Notes under the pieces: model-generated
Databases searched by the model: none
Told to the model about the DNA's origin: nothing
The model's input: the letters and a program-made list of their open reading frames with translations, nothing else
Position numbers and translations under genes: made by a program
Origin: Paracoccus denitrificans
Lineage (GTDB): Bacteria; Pseudomonadota; Alphaproteobacteria; Rhodobacterales; Rhodobacteraceae
Assembly: GCF_900100045.1 (NCBI RefSeq)
Contig: NZ_FNEA01000002.1
Coordinates: forward strand, 62,001 to 126,000
Direction of reading: 5' to 3'
DNA: 64,000 nt
In this document: piece by piece, positions 47,307 to 55,398 of the stretch
Layout of the letters: each line of letters opens with the position of its first letter
How positions within the stretch are numbered: position 1 is the stretch's first letter

Positions 47307-48169
47307 CATGACATCGGCTCGGCGTCCGGCATCAGCAGGCGATACATGTGCCAGCTGGCATGGCCCAGCACCGGCAGCACGATGAACAGCCCCAGGAACA
47401 GCGGCACGATGCCGGCAAACAGCAACGTGGCGATCACCAGCGCCCAGGACAGCATGACCGGCAGATTGGCCCCGACCGCCTGAAAGCTGGCGATGATGGC
47501 CGAGGCCAGGTCCACCTCGCGGTCCAGGATCAGCGGCAGCCCGACCACGGTGATCGAGAACAGCAGCGCCGCAAAGCCCGCACCGATCGCCGTCCCTGCC
47601 ACCAGCATGACCAGGCCGCGGCCCTGCAACAGCACCTCGGGCGAGGAGGTGATGTTGGTCAGCGCCGAAACGCCCATGAACAGCGCAAAGATGGTATGGG
47701 CGACAAAGACCCAGAACATGAACATCAACAGGATGACCATGGCCATCGAGGGCACCTGCCGGTCCTTTTGCGCGATGACGACGGCCAGCACCTCGCGCCA
47801 GATCAGCGGCCGGTCCGATTCGATGCGCCGGCTGACCTCGTAAAGACCGACGGCGGCAAAGGGCGCGATCAGCGGAAAGCCGACGACGAAGGGCATCAAC
47901 CACCATTCCTGCCCCGCAGCCGTGGCGACCGTAGTCAGCACCAGCCCGCCCATGACATAGAAGGCCGCGAACAGCAGGCCAAAGGCGGGGGCGCGGCGGA
48001 AATCCCGCCAGCCCGCCGCCAGCACCGCCGGAATGGCGTCAAGGCCGATCACCGCCGGCAGCGGGATCTCGTCCGGGCCCGGATCGGGCAAGGGGTCGGG
48101 CAGCGGCTCCCGCTCGGGATCGGGAATCGGGGTGGGAATGGGTTTGGGGTCCGAATCGGTCACGACCAT
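47306..48169 (-). CDS. DUF2189 family integral membrane protein
   Basis: 287 residues. The N-terminal 45 are proline/aspartate-rich with repeated PDP/PEP motifs (PIPDPEREPLPDPLPDPGPD) and probably face the cytoplasm. About six membrane segments follow (AFGLLFAAFYVMGGLVLTTV, FVVGFPLIAPFAAVGLYEVS and others). DUF2189 proteins are common in Rhodobacterales and have no assigned function. Its gene runs towards the bactofilin gene and shares the terminator region. Confidence 0.85.
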   Translation of the reverse strand: MVVTDSDPKPIPTPIPDPEREPLPDPLPDPGPDEIPLPAVIGLDAIPAVLAAGWRDFRRAPAFGLLFAAFYVMGGLVLTTVATAAGQEWWLMPFVVGFPLIAPFAAVGLYEVSRRIESDRPLIWREVLAVVIAQKDRQVPSMAMVILLMFMFWVFVAHTIFALFMGVSALTNITSSPEVLLQGRGLVMLVAGTAIGAGFAALLFSITVVGLPLILDREVDLASAIIASFQAVGANLPVMLSWALVIATLLFAGIVPLFLGLFIVLPVLGHASWHMYRLLMPDAEPMS

Positions 48170-48223
48170 CTGTTCCTCCGTCGATGGGACAAAGGTTAGC
48201 AGGCCGATGGTAAAGAAACAGCC

Positions 48224-48718
48224 TCAGCGCGCGAAACGGCCGACCAGCGCATCCCTGACGGTGGGCGAGACGAATTTCGAGACGTCCCCGCCCAGCCGCG
48301 CGATCTCCTTGACCAGCTTCGAGGCGATGGCCTGGCGGCGGGCATCGGCCATCAGGAACACGGTCTCGATGCTGTCGTCCATGGCCCGGTTCATGCCGAC
48401 CATCTGGAATTCGTATTCGAAATCCGCCACCGCCCGCAGCCCGCGCACGATGACCGTGGCGCCGACATCGCGGGCGCAATCGATCAGCAGGTTCTCGAAC
48501 GGGTGGACGACGATCTCGCCGCCGCGCTTGGCGACGATCCGGTCGCATTCCTCGCGCACCATGGCGACGCGATCCTCAAGCGCGAACAGCGGGCTCTTGT
48601 CGCGGTTGATGGCGACGCCGATCACCAGCCGGTCCACCAACTCCAGCGCGCGCTGGATGATGTCCTGATGACCCAGAGTGATGGGATCGAAGGTGCCTGG
48701 GTAAAGCCCGATGCGCAT
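48224..48718 (-). CDS. coaD: Phosphopantetheine adenylyltransferase
   Basis: A 164-residue nucleotidyltransferase for the penultimate step of coenzyme A synthesis (4'-phosphopantetheine and ATP to dephospho-CoA). The motif GTFDPITLGHQDII (the xxGH signature), IVRGLRAVADFEYEFQMVGM and KFVSPTVRDALVG are canonical. The ATG at 48718 gives MRIGLYPGTFDP; a longer reading to 48784 has no family support. Confidence 0.96.
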   Translation of the reverse strand: MRIGLYPGTFDPITLGHQDIIQRALELVDRLVIGVAINRDKSPLFALEDRVAMVREECDRIVAKRGGEIVVHPFENLLIDCARDVGATVIVRGLRAVADFEYEFQMVGMNRAMDDSIETVFLMADARRQAIASKLVKEIARLGGDVSKFVSPTVRDALVGRFAR

Positions 48719-48827
48719 GGGATTGCCTTCTCCTCGCCGAATGCCGACAGTCAAACAGGGTTTCGCCAAGGAATGCAAGGCCATGCGCCCATCCGGCGAT
48801 TCGCGGGACGGGCGGGAAGGCGCCGGC

Positions 48828-49265
48828 TCAATTGCCCATGATCATGCCGGTCAGGGCCTCTTTCTCGGCCGCAAGCTCCTTGAGCCGGGCCGAGACCGCA
48901 TCGCCGATCGAGATCAGCCCCACCATCGCGCCCGCCTCGTCCACCACCGGCAGGTGGCGGAAACGGCCCTGGGTCATGCGGTCCAGAATCACCAGCGCGT
49001 CCTCGCCTGTGGTGCAGGTCGCAAGCTTGTGGGTCATCAGTTCGGTGATCGGCAGGCCAAGCACATCGGCGCCGCGCCGGCCCAGTTCGCGCACGATGTC
49101 GCGTTCGGACAGGATGCCCAGCGGAACCTTGCCATCCTCGGAGACCACGATCGCACCGATGCGCTTTTCCGAGAGCAGCTTGGCGGCATCGGCCACGCTG
49201 GCGCCCGGGGCGACGGTGAAAATCTCGCCGCTGGCTTTCATCGAAAGGATCTGGTTGACGAGCAT
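48828..49265 (-). CDS. Two-CBS-domain protein
   Basis: A 145-residue protein made of two CBS motifs (FTVAPGASVADAAKLLSEKR, then LATCTTGEDALVILDRMTQG), with conserved IGAIVVSEDGKVPLGILSER and RHLPVVDEAGAMVGLISIGD. Stand-alone CBS pairs bind adenine nucleotides (AMP, ATP or S-adenosylmethionine) and regulate partner proteins. The partner cannot be identified from the neighbours (coaD and a LysR gene). An AGGAGG site precedes the start. Confidence 0.92.
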   Translation of the reverse strand: MLVNQILSMKASGEIFTVAPGASVADAAKLLSEKRIGAIVVSEDGKVPLGILSERDIVRELGRRGADVLGLPITELMTHKLATCTTGEDALVILDRMTQGRFRHLPVVDEAGAMVGLISIGDAVSARLKELAAEKEALTGMIMGN

Positions 49266-49357
49266 TGCTATTCCTCCTCAGGCTGGCGAAGGCTGTCCTG
49301 GCGCCCAGCGTCACCTCAACCCGCGCTTGCGTCAAGCCCGATGTCGCAGTGCAGCGA

Positions 49358-50251
49358 TCAAGGGACGACAAGCGCCTGAAGCCGCGCCACCTCGGCCCGG
49401 ATGCCCTGCGCCAGCGCATCCGCCAGCCGGTTCATCCGCTGCGAGCGGCGGTCGTCGGCGTGCCGGATCAGCCAGAAGCTGCGCCTGAGCGAAATCTGGT
49501 CTGCCAGAACCCGCCGCACGCCGGGGCAAAAGGGAATCGCAAAGTCGTGCACGATGCCCAGCCCCGCCCCCACCCGGATCGCCTGCATCTGCACCGAGAC
49601 CGAGTTCGAGGTCAGCGCCGCCCATTCCGCGCCCGTCTCGGTCAGGTAATCCAGTTCGCGGTCGAAGATCATGTCGGCGATATAGCCGATCATGCGATGA
49701 CCGCGCAGATCCTCGCGCGAGCGGATCGGCGGATGGGCGCGCAGGTAATCCTCATGCGCCGCCAGGTGCAGCTGATAGTCGGTCAGCCGCTGCACCACCA
49801 GCCGCCCCGCCTGCGGCTGCGAAACGGCGATGGCCATGTCCGCCTCGCGCTTGGACAGGTTGAAGACCCGCGGCAGCGCGACGATCTGGATCTCCAGCTG
49901 CGGATGCGCCTCGGAAAGGCGCGCGCAGACCTGCGGCAAAAGATAGTTCGCGCAGCCGTCCGGCGCGCCGATGCGCAGCTGTCCCGTCAGGTCGCCCGGC
50001 CCGCTCAGCGCCTCTTCGGCACCGCTCAGCGCCGCCTCGACCGCCTCGGCATGGGGAAGCAGCCGCTCGCCCTCGGGCGCCAGCGCATAGCCCTGCGGCG
50101 TCTTGACGAAAAGCTTGGCCCCCAGCGCGCCTTCCAGCCGCGCCACCCGCCGGCCCACCGTCGAGGCGTCGATGCCGAGCCGGCGACCGGCCCCCGACAG
50201 GCTGTCGGCGCGCGCCACGGCCAGAAAGATGCGCAGGTCGTCCCAGTCCAT
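49358..50251 (-). CDS. LysR-family transcriptional regulator
   Basis: A 297-residue regulator with an N-terminal winged helix (MDWDDLRIFLAVARADSLSG, GRRLGIDASTVGRRVARLEG) and a C-terminal effector domain (GQLRIGAPDGCANYLLPQVC). It is divergent from mmsA, with a 109-base gap that contains two dyads, the usual arrangement for a LysR activator of the adjacent operon. The ATG at 50251 lies seven bases after AAAGGTGG; an in-frame GTG at 50260 is possible. The effector is unknown; a valine catabolite is a fair guess. Confidence 0.9.
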   Translation of the reverse strand: MDWDDLRIFLAVARADSLSGAGRRLGIDASTVGRRVARLEGALGAKLFVKTPQGYALAPEGERLLPHAEAVEAALSGAEEALSGPGDLTGQLRIGAPDGCANYLLPQVCARLSEAHPQLEIQIVALPRVFNLSKREADMAIAVSQPQAGRLVVQRLTDYQLHLAAHEDYLRAHPPIRSREDLRGHRMIGYIADMIFDRELDYLTETGAEWAALTSNSVSVQMQAIRVGAGLGIVHDFAIPFCPGVRRVLADQISLRRSFWLIRHADDRRSQRMNRLADALAQGIRAEVARLQALVVP

Positions 50252-50261
50252 GCCGGCCACC

Positions 50262-50287
50262 TTTGCAGAAATGCAAAACCCTTTTGC
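50262..50287. promoter_or_regulatory. Overlapping dyads between the LysR gene and mmsA
   Basis: TTTGCA-GAAA-TGCAAA (50262-50277) is a perfect inverted repeat. It overlaps GCAAAA-CCC-TTTTGC (50273-50287), another perfect inverted repeat. The cluster touches the GTG option of the LysR gene and lies 74 bases before mmsA. It contains T-N11-A spacing, as LysR operators do, and its TTTGCA half-sites also resemble the TTTGCAAA motif of ScfR-type regulators. Confidence 0.5.
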
Positions 50288-50360
50288 CAGACTTCCTCTT
50301 TTTCCGGCAATGCTGCAAGTCTATGATCCGCCCGAACCGTGAAACCCTCGGGAGGCACCC

Positions 50361-51860
50361 ATGGAAGAACTTTCGCACTGGATCGACGGCAAAGAGGTCA
50401 AGGGCACCTCGGGCCGCTTCAGCGATGTCATGAACCCGGCGACCGGCGAAGTGATCGCCCGCTTGCCGCTGGCCACCCCGGCCGAGCTGGACGCCGCCGT
50501 GCGCAGCGCCGAAAAGGCGCAGGTCGCCTGGGCCGCCACCAACCCGCAGCGCCGCGCGCGGGTGATGATGAAATTCGGCCAGCTCATTAACGACAACATG
50601 GACAAGCTGGCCGAGCTGGTCTCGCGCGAGCATGGCAAGACCCTGCCCGATGCGCGCGGCGACGTGCAGCGCGGCCTTGAGGTGATCGAGGTCTGCATGG
50701 GCGCGCCGGCGCTGCTCAAGGGCGAGTTCACCGACAATGGCGGCCCCGGCATCGACCTTTACTCGATGCGCCAGCCGCTGGGCGTGGTCGCGGGCATCAC
50801 CCCCTTCAACTTCCCGGCGATGATCCCGCTGTGGAAGATGGGTCCGGCGCTGGCTTCGGGCAACGCGATGATCCTGAAGCCGTCCGAGCGCGTGCCCTCG
50901 ACCTCGATCATGCTGGCGAAACTGGCACAAGAGGCCGGGCTGCCCGACGGCGTGCTGCAGGTCGTCAACGGCGACAAGGAGATCGTGGACGCGATCCTGG
51001 ACCACCCGACTGTGCAGGCCGTGGGCTTCGTGGGCTCGACCCCGATCGCGCAATACATCTATGGCCGCGCCGCCGCCAACGGCAAGCGCGCGCAATGCTT
51101 CGGCGGCGCCAAGAACCACATGCTGATCATGCCCGATGCCGACCTGGACAAGGCGGCGGACGCGCTGGTCGGCGCCGGCTTCGGCGCGGCGGGCGAACGC
51201 TGCATGGCGATCTCGGTCGCGGTGCCGGTCGGCGACAAGACTGCCGACGCGCTGATCGAACGGCTGATCCCCAAGATCGAAAAGCTGAAGGTCGGCCCCT
51301 ATACCGCCGGCGATGACGTGGATTTCGGCCCGGTCATCACCAAGGCGGCGCAGGAGCGCATCAACCGCCTGATCGATTCCGGCGTGGAACAGGGCGCCAA
51401 GCTGGTCGTGGACGGTCGCGGGCTGAAGATCCAGGGCTATGAGAACGGCTTCTTCTGCGGCCCGTCGCTCTTCGACAACGTGACCCGCGACATGGAGATC
51501 TACAAGGAAGAGATCTTCGGCCCGGTGCTCTCGACCGTGCGGGCGCAAAGCTACGAGGATGCGCTGAACCTGGTCATGGACAACGACTATGGCAACGGCA
51601 CGGCGATCTATACCGCCGACGGCGACACAGCGCGCGACTTCGCCAGCCGGGTGAACGTGGGCATGGTCGGCATCAACTTCCCGATCCCGGTGCCGCTGAG
51701 CTACTACACCTTCGGCGGCTGGAAGAAGTCGGCCTTCGGCGACCTGAACCAATACGGCCCGGACGCCTTCCGCTTCTACACCAAGACCAAGACCGTCACC
51801 GCCCGCTGGTTCTCGGGCATCAAGGACGGCGTGGCGCTGAACTTCAAGGCCATGGACTAA
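50361..51860 (+). CDS. mmsA: CoA-acylating methylmalonate-semialdehyde dehydrogenase
   Basis: A 499-residue aldehyde dehydrogenase superfamily enzyme. It converts methylmalonate semialdehyde to propionyl-CoA at the end of valine catabolism. It begins SHWIDGKEVKGTSGRFSDVM, and its active-site region reads GAAGERCMAISVAVPVG, where the catalytic cysteine of MmsA lies. QYIYGRAAANGKRAQCFGGA and PIPVPLSYYTFGGWKKSAFG are characteristic. The gene leads the valine catabolism cluster. Confidence 0.95.
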   Translation: MEELSHWIDGKEVKGTSGRFSDVMNPATGEVIARLPLATPAELDAAVRSAEKAQVAWAATNPQRRARVMMKFGQLINDNMDKLAELVSREHGKTLPDARGDVQRGLEVIEVCMGAPALLKGEFTDNGGPGIDLYSMRQPLGVVAGITPFNFPAMIPLWKMGPALASGNAMILKPSERVPSTSIMLAKLAQEAGLPDGVLQVVNGDKEIVDAILDHPTVQAVGFVGSTPIAQYIYGRAAANGKRAQCFGGAKNHMLIMPDADLDKAADALVGAGFGAAGERCMAISVAVPVGDKTADALIERLIPKIEKLKVGPYTAGDDVDFGPVITKAAQERINRLIDSGVEQGAKLVVDGRGLKIQGYENGFFCGPSLFDNVTRDMEIYKEEIFGPVLSTVRAQSYEDALNLVMDNDYGNGTAIYTADGDTARDFASRVNVGMVGINFPIPVPLSYYTFGGWKKSAFGDLNQYGPDAFRFYTKTKTVTARWFSGIKDGVALNFKAMD

Positions 51861-51869
51861 GCGACTTTC

Positions 51870-51899
51870 GGGCGGGGGCGGAGACGCCCCCGCCCTTTT
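51870..51899 (+). terminator. Terminator-like hairpin after mmsA
   Basis: GGGCGGGGGCG and CGCCCCCGCCC form a perfect eleven-base stem with loop GAGA, followed by TTTT. It starts nine bases after the mmsA stop. Its strength implies that the next gene has its own promoter or that only part of the mmsA transcription reads through. Confidence 0.8.
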
Positions 51900-51901
51900 C
51901 C

Positions 51902-51926
51902 GCGCAAGCCTGCAAAACTTGCGCAA
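51902..51926. promoter_or_regulatory. Dyad in front of the acyl-CoA dehydrogenase gene
   Basis: GCGCAAG (51902-51908) and CTTGCGC (51918-51924) are inverted repeats around CCTGCAAAA, and the right part contains the palindrome TTGCGCAA (51919-51926). It follows the mmsA terminator and lies about 58 bases before the next start codon, where an operator for a second promoter would be expected. Confidence 0.4.
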
Positions 51927-51983
51927 CATTTCCCGGCCATGACCGGCAAGATACATCATCACGAAAGACATGAGGGGGAGCAC

Positions 51984-53129
51984 ATGGATTTCGCGCTGAG
52001 CGAAGAGCAGCAGGCGATATTCGATCTGGCCCGGGATTTCGGGACGGCGGAAATCGCGCCCCAAGCCCGCGCCTGGGAAGAGGCGGGCACCATTCCGCGC
52101 GAACTGTGGCAAAAGGCCGCCGAGCTGGGTTTCGGCGGCGTCTATGTCGGCGAGGAACACGGCGGCACCGGGCTTTCGCGCCTGGACGCGACGCTGGTCT
52201 TCGAGGCGCTGGCCATGGCCTGCCCCTCGGTCGGCTCGTTCCTGTCGATCCACAACATGTGCGGCGGCATGATCGACAAGTTCGGCACCGACGCGAACAA
52301 GGCGCGCTGGCTGCCCGGCCTGTGCAGCATGGAAAAGGTGTTCTCCTATTGCCTGACCGAGCCGGGCTCGGGCTCGGACGCCGCCGCGCTGCGCACGCGG
52401 GCCGAGCGGGTCGAGGGCGGCTGGAAGCTGAACGGCACCAAGGCCTTCATCTCGGGCGGCAGCTATTCGGATTGCTATCTGGTCATGGTCCGCACCGGGC
52501 AGGACGGGCCGCGCGGCATCTCGACCATGGTGGTCGAGGCCGGCACGCCCGGCCTCAGCTTCGGCGCGCTCGAGCACAAGATGGGCTGGAAGGCGCAGCC
52601 GACCGCCCAGGTGCAGTTCGACGATTGCGTGATCCCCGAGGAAAACCTGATCGGCGAGGAAGGCCGGGGCTTCGCCTATGCCATGGCGGGCTTGGACGGC
52701 GGGCGGCTGAACATCTCGGCCGGTGCGCTTGGCGGCGCGCAGGCGGCGCTGGACGCGACGCTGCGCTACATGGGCGAGCGTCGCGCCTTTGGCCAGACGC
52801 TGGACCAGTTCCAGGCGCTGCAATTCCGCCTGGCCGAGATGGAGACGGCGCTGCAATCCTCGCGCATCTTCCTGCGCCAGGCGGCATGGAAGCTGGACCG
52901 GGGCGACCGCGACGCCAGCAAGTTCTGCGCCATGGCCAAGCTGCATGTGACCGACCGCGCCTTCGAGGTCGCCAATCAGTGCCTGCAATTGCATGGCGGT
53001 TACGGCTATCTTGCCGATTACGGGATCGAAAAGATCGTGCGCGACCTGCGCGTGCACCAGATCCTGGAAGGCACCAATGAAATCATGCGGCTGATCGTCG
53101 GCCGCGGCCTGCTGGCGGAGCGTGACTGA
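51984..53129 (+). CDS. Acyl-CoA dehydrogenase, probably isobutyryl-CoA dehydrogenase
   Basis: A 381-residue FAD enzyme. Features: MDFALSEEQQAIFDLARDFG at the start, CLTEPGSGSDAAALRTRAER and KAFISGGSYSDCYLVM in the FAD/substrate region, RRAFGQTLDQFQALQFRLAE, and LQLHGGYGYLADYGIEKIVR with LEGTNEIMRLIVGRGLL at the C-terminus. It is encoded between mmsA and the HIBYL-CoA hydrolase, so oxidation of isobutyryl-CoA to methacrylyl-CoA is the expected step. The start at 51984 has GAGGGGG upstream; the first 15 codons of a longer reading are not needed. Confidence 0.9.
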   Translation: MDFALSEEQQAIFDLARDFGTAEIAPQARAWEEAGTIPRELWQKAAELGFGGVYVGEEHGGTGLSRLDATLVFEALAMACPSVGSFLSIHNMCGGMIDKFGTDANKARWLPGLCSMEKVFSYCLTEPGSGSDAAALRTRAERVEGGWKLNGTKAFISGGSYSDCYLVMVRTGQDGPRGISTMVVEAGTPGLSFGALEHKMGWKAQPTAQVQFDDCVIPEENLIGEEGRGFAYAMAGLDGGRLNISAGALGGAQAALDATLRYMGERRAFGQTLDQFQALQFRLAEMETALQSSRIFLRQAAWKLDRGDRDASKFCAMAKLHVTDRAFEVANQCLQLHGGYGYLADYGIEKIVRDLRVHQILEGTNEIMRLIVGRGLLAERD

Positions 53130-54137
53130 ATGGCCGAGATGATCATCCGCAAGGACCGCCGCGCCGGGCGCCTGACCTTCAACCGCCCGCAGGCGCTGAA
53201 CGCGCTGAGCCACGAGATGGCGCTGGCCATCGACGCGGCGCTGCAAGAGTGGCGCGACGATCCCGAGGTGGCGCTGGTCGTCATCGATGCCGAGGGCGAG
53301 CGCGCCTTCTGCTCGGGCGGCGACATCGCCGCGGTCTATCGCGCCGGGCTGGAAGGCGACCACCGGGTCGGCCGCGAGTTCTTTCGCGACGAATACCGCA
53401 TGAACGCGCGGATCGCCGAATATCCCAAGCCCATCGTCGCCTTCATGCAGGGCTTCGTGATGGGCGGCGGCGTCGGCGTCGGCGGCCATGCCAGCCACCG
53501 CATCGTCGGCGACAGCACCCAGATCGCCATGCCCGAAACCGGCATCGGCCTGATCCCGGACGTGGGCGGCAGCTGGCTTCTGGGCCATGCGCCCGGCCGC
53601 TGCGGCGAATACCTGGGCCTGACCGGCGCGCGGATCGGCGCCGGCGACGCGATCTTCACCGGCTTTGCGGACAGCTATATCCCCGAGGCGGAATGGCCGG
53701 CGCTGATCGAGCGGCTGGCCGAGACCGGCGACGTGGCGGCGCTCGCGCCCCACCCCCGCCCCGAGGCGCCGCTGGAGGGCCGCGACCTTTCGGCCTTCGG
53801 CGGCCATACCGTGGCCGAGATCGTCGCCGCGCTGGAGGCGGCGGGCGACGAGGCGGCGCTGAAGCCGCTGCGCCGCAACTCGCCCCTGTCGATGGCGGCT
53901 ACGCTGGCGCTGGTGCGTGCCGCGCGCGGCGATGCTAGCCTGCGCGACAGCCTGGCGCGAGAGCTGCGCTTTACCGCCCGCGCCACGGCCGAGAGCGATT
54001 TCCTGGAAGGCGTGCGGGCGCAGATCATCGACAAGGATCGCAACCCGCAATGGTCGGCCGATGCCAGCCCGGCGCATGTCGAGGCGATGCTGGCACCGCT
54101 GGGCGAGGACGAAATCGAATGGGAGAACGGCAAATGA
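53130..54137 (+). CDS. 3-Hydroxyisobutyryl-CoA hydrolase
   Basis: A 335-residue crotonase-fold enzyme that releases 3-hydroxyisobutyrate from its CoA ester. The crotonase motif FCSGGDIAAVYRAG and the oxyanion region GFVMGGGVGVGGHASHRIVG are present, with the catalytic PETGIGLIPDVGGSWLL. The C-terminal signature DFLEGVRAQIIDKDRNPQW distinguishes HIBYL-CoA hydrolases from ordinary enoyl-CoA hydratases. It begins immediately after the dehydrogenase stop codon and overlaps mmsB by ATGA. The separate hydratase for methacrylyl-CoA is not in this window. Confidence 0.92.
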   Translation: MAEMIIRKDRRAGRLTFNRPQALNALSHEMALAIDAALQEWRDDPEVALVVIDAEGERAFCSGGDIAAVYRAGLEGDHRVGREFFRDEYRMNARIAEYPKPIVAFMQGFVMGGGVGVGGHASHRIVGDSTQIAMPETGIGLIPDVGGSWLLGHAPGRCGEYLGLTGARIGAGDAIFTGFADSYIPEAEWPALIERLAETGDVAALAPHPRPEAPLEGRDLSAFGGHTVAEIVAALEAAGDEAALKPLRRNSPLSMAATLALVRAARGDASLRDSLARELRFTARATAESDFLEGVRAQIIDKDRNPQWSADASPAHVEAMLAPLGEDEIEWENGK

Positions 54138-55009
54138 AGATCGGATTCATCGGCTTGGGCAATATGGGCGGCCCGATGGCGGCCAATCTGGCCAAGGCGG
54201 GGCACAAGGTCGCGGGCTTCGACCTGGCCGCGCCGATGCCCGGGGGCGTCGTCAAGGCCGCCAGCGCCGCCGAGGCTGCCGCGGGCGCCGAGGTGGTGAT
54301 CACCATGCTGCCGAACGGCGCCATCCTGCGCGCGGTCGCGGATGAGATCGTCCCGGCCATGGCCGCGGGCGCGGTGTTCTGCGATTGCTCGACGGTGGAC
54401 GTGGAAAGCGCCCGCGCGGTGGCCGGGCAGGCGCAGGCGGCGGGCCTGGGCGCGCTGGACGCGCCGGTCTCGGGCGGGGTCGGCGGTGCCACCGCCGGCA
54501 CGCTGACCTTCATGGTCGGCGGTTCGGCCGAGGCTTTCGACAAGGTGAAGCCGCTCTTCGACATCATGGGCCAGAAGGCGGTGCATTGCGGCGAGGCGGG
54601 CGCCGGCCAGGCCGCCAAGATCTGCAACAACATGATCCTGGGCGTGACCATGATCGCCACCTGCGAGGCATTTGCGCTGGCCGACAAGCTGGGGCTGGAC
54701 CGCGCGAGGATGTTCGACGTGGTATCGACCTCCTCGGGCTATAGCTGGTCGATGAACGCCTATTGCCCTGCGCCGGGGGTGGGGCCGGCGTCGCCTGCCG
54801 ACAACGGCTACAAGCCGGGCTTCGCCGCCGAGCTGATGCTCAAGGATCTGCGGCTGTCCCAGCAGGCCGCCGAGGCCGCGGATGCCGACACGCCGATGGG
54901 CGAACTGGCCGCCGCGCTCTATGCCCGCTTCGTCGAGGACGAGGACGGAAAGGGCCGCGATTTCTCGGCCATGCTGCCCAGATTCGAGGCTCGGCACCGG
55001 CAGGGCTGA
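54134..55009 (+). CDS. mmsB: 3-Hydroxyisobutyrate dehydrogenase
   Basis: A 291-residue beta-hydroxyacid dehydrogenase. It oxidises 3-hydroxyisobutyrate to methylmalonate semialdehyde, the substrate of MmsA. The start MKIGFIGLGNMGGPMAANLA is the family signature, followed by LDAPVSGGVGGATAGTLTFM, the catalytic lysine region GAGQAAKICNNMILGVTM, and the C-terminal KDLRLSQQAAEAADADTPMG. Translation is coupled to the hydrolase (ATGA). Confidence 0.95.
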   Translation: MKIGFIGLGNMGGPMAANLAKAGHKVAGFDLAAPMPGGVVKAASAAEAAAGAEVVITMLPNGAILRAVADEIVPAMAAGAVFCDCSTVDVESARAVAGQAQAAGLGALDAPVSGGVGGATAGTLTFMVGGSAEAFDKVKPLFDIMGQKAVHCGEAGAGQAAKICNNMILGVTMIATCEAFALADKLGLDRARMFDVVSTSSGYSWSMNAYCPAPGVGPASPADNGYKPGFAAELMLKDLRLSQQAAEAADADTPMGELAAALYARFVEDEDGKGRDFSAMLPRFEARHRQG

Positions 55010-55089
55010 TTTCTCGCATTCGTGAGGGAGCCGATCGGGGGTTTGCGGCGTTTAACCCTCGATCAAGTTTTCTGTGCCAGGCTGGAGCC

Positions 55090-55398
55090 ATGTTACGCAA
55101 TCGCCAGAGCCTGATTCTCGCCGCCGGGCTGCTCGCCGTCCTTGCCCCGGCCACTCTTGCCCAAAGTGCCGGGCAGGCGGCGGAACCGGCCGCCGCCGAA
55201 GCGCCCACCATGCTGCGGGTGGGTGACCGCCTCGACAACGCGCGCCTGCATCAGGTGACGCGCCCCGGTCTCTACGGCATGAGCGAGGCGCCCTCGGGCA
55301 GCCGCTACGGCATCGTCGACGGCAAGCTGATCCGCTATGACCCGGAAAGCGCGCAGGTACTGTCGATCATCCGGCAGGTGGACCGGATCATGGACTAG
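55090..55398 (+). CDS. Small secreted protein of unknown function
   Basis: 102 residues. A signal peptide is clear (RNRQSLILAAGLLAVLAPAT, cleavage probably after LAQSA). The mature part contains RVGDRLDNARLHQVTRPGLY and YGIVDGKLIRYDPESAQVLS, a YxIVDGxLIRxDP pattern seen in RcnB-like or similar small periplasmic proteins of Rhodobacterales. No function can be assigned. Its stop overlaps the recN stop codon on the other strand (shared CTAG). Confidence 0.75.
   Translation: MLRNRQSLILAAGLLAVLAPATLAQSAGQAAEPAAAEAPTMLRVGDRLDNARLHQVTRPGLYGMSEAPSGSRYGIVDGKLIRYDPESAQVLSIIRQVDRIMD

Noticed and set aside
49752..54077. Open frame of 1441 codons on the minus strand opposite the valine genes
   Set aside because: The plus-strand genes mmsA, acyl-CoA dehydrogenase, hydrolase and mmsB are complete with intact signatures; the long opposite frame is a codon-bias artefact.
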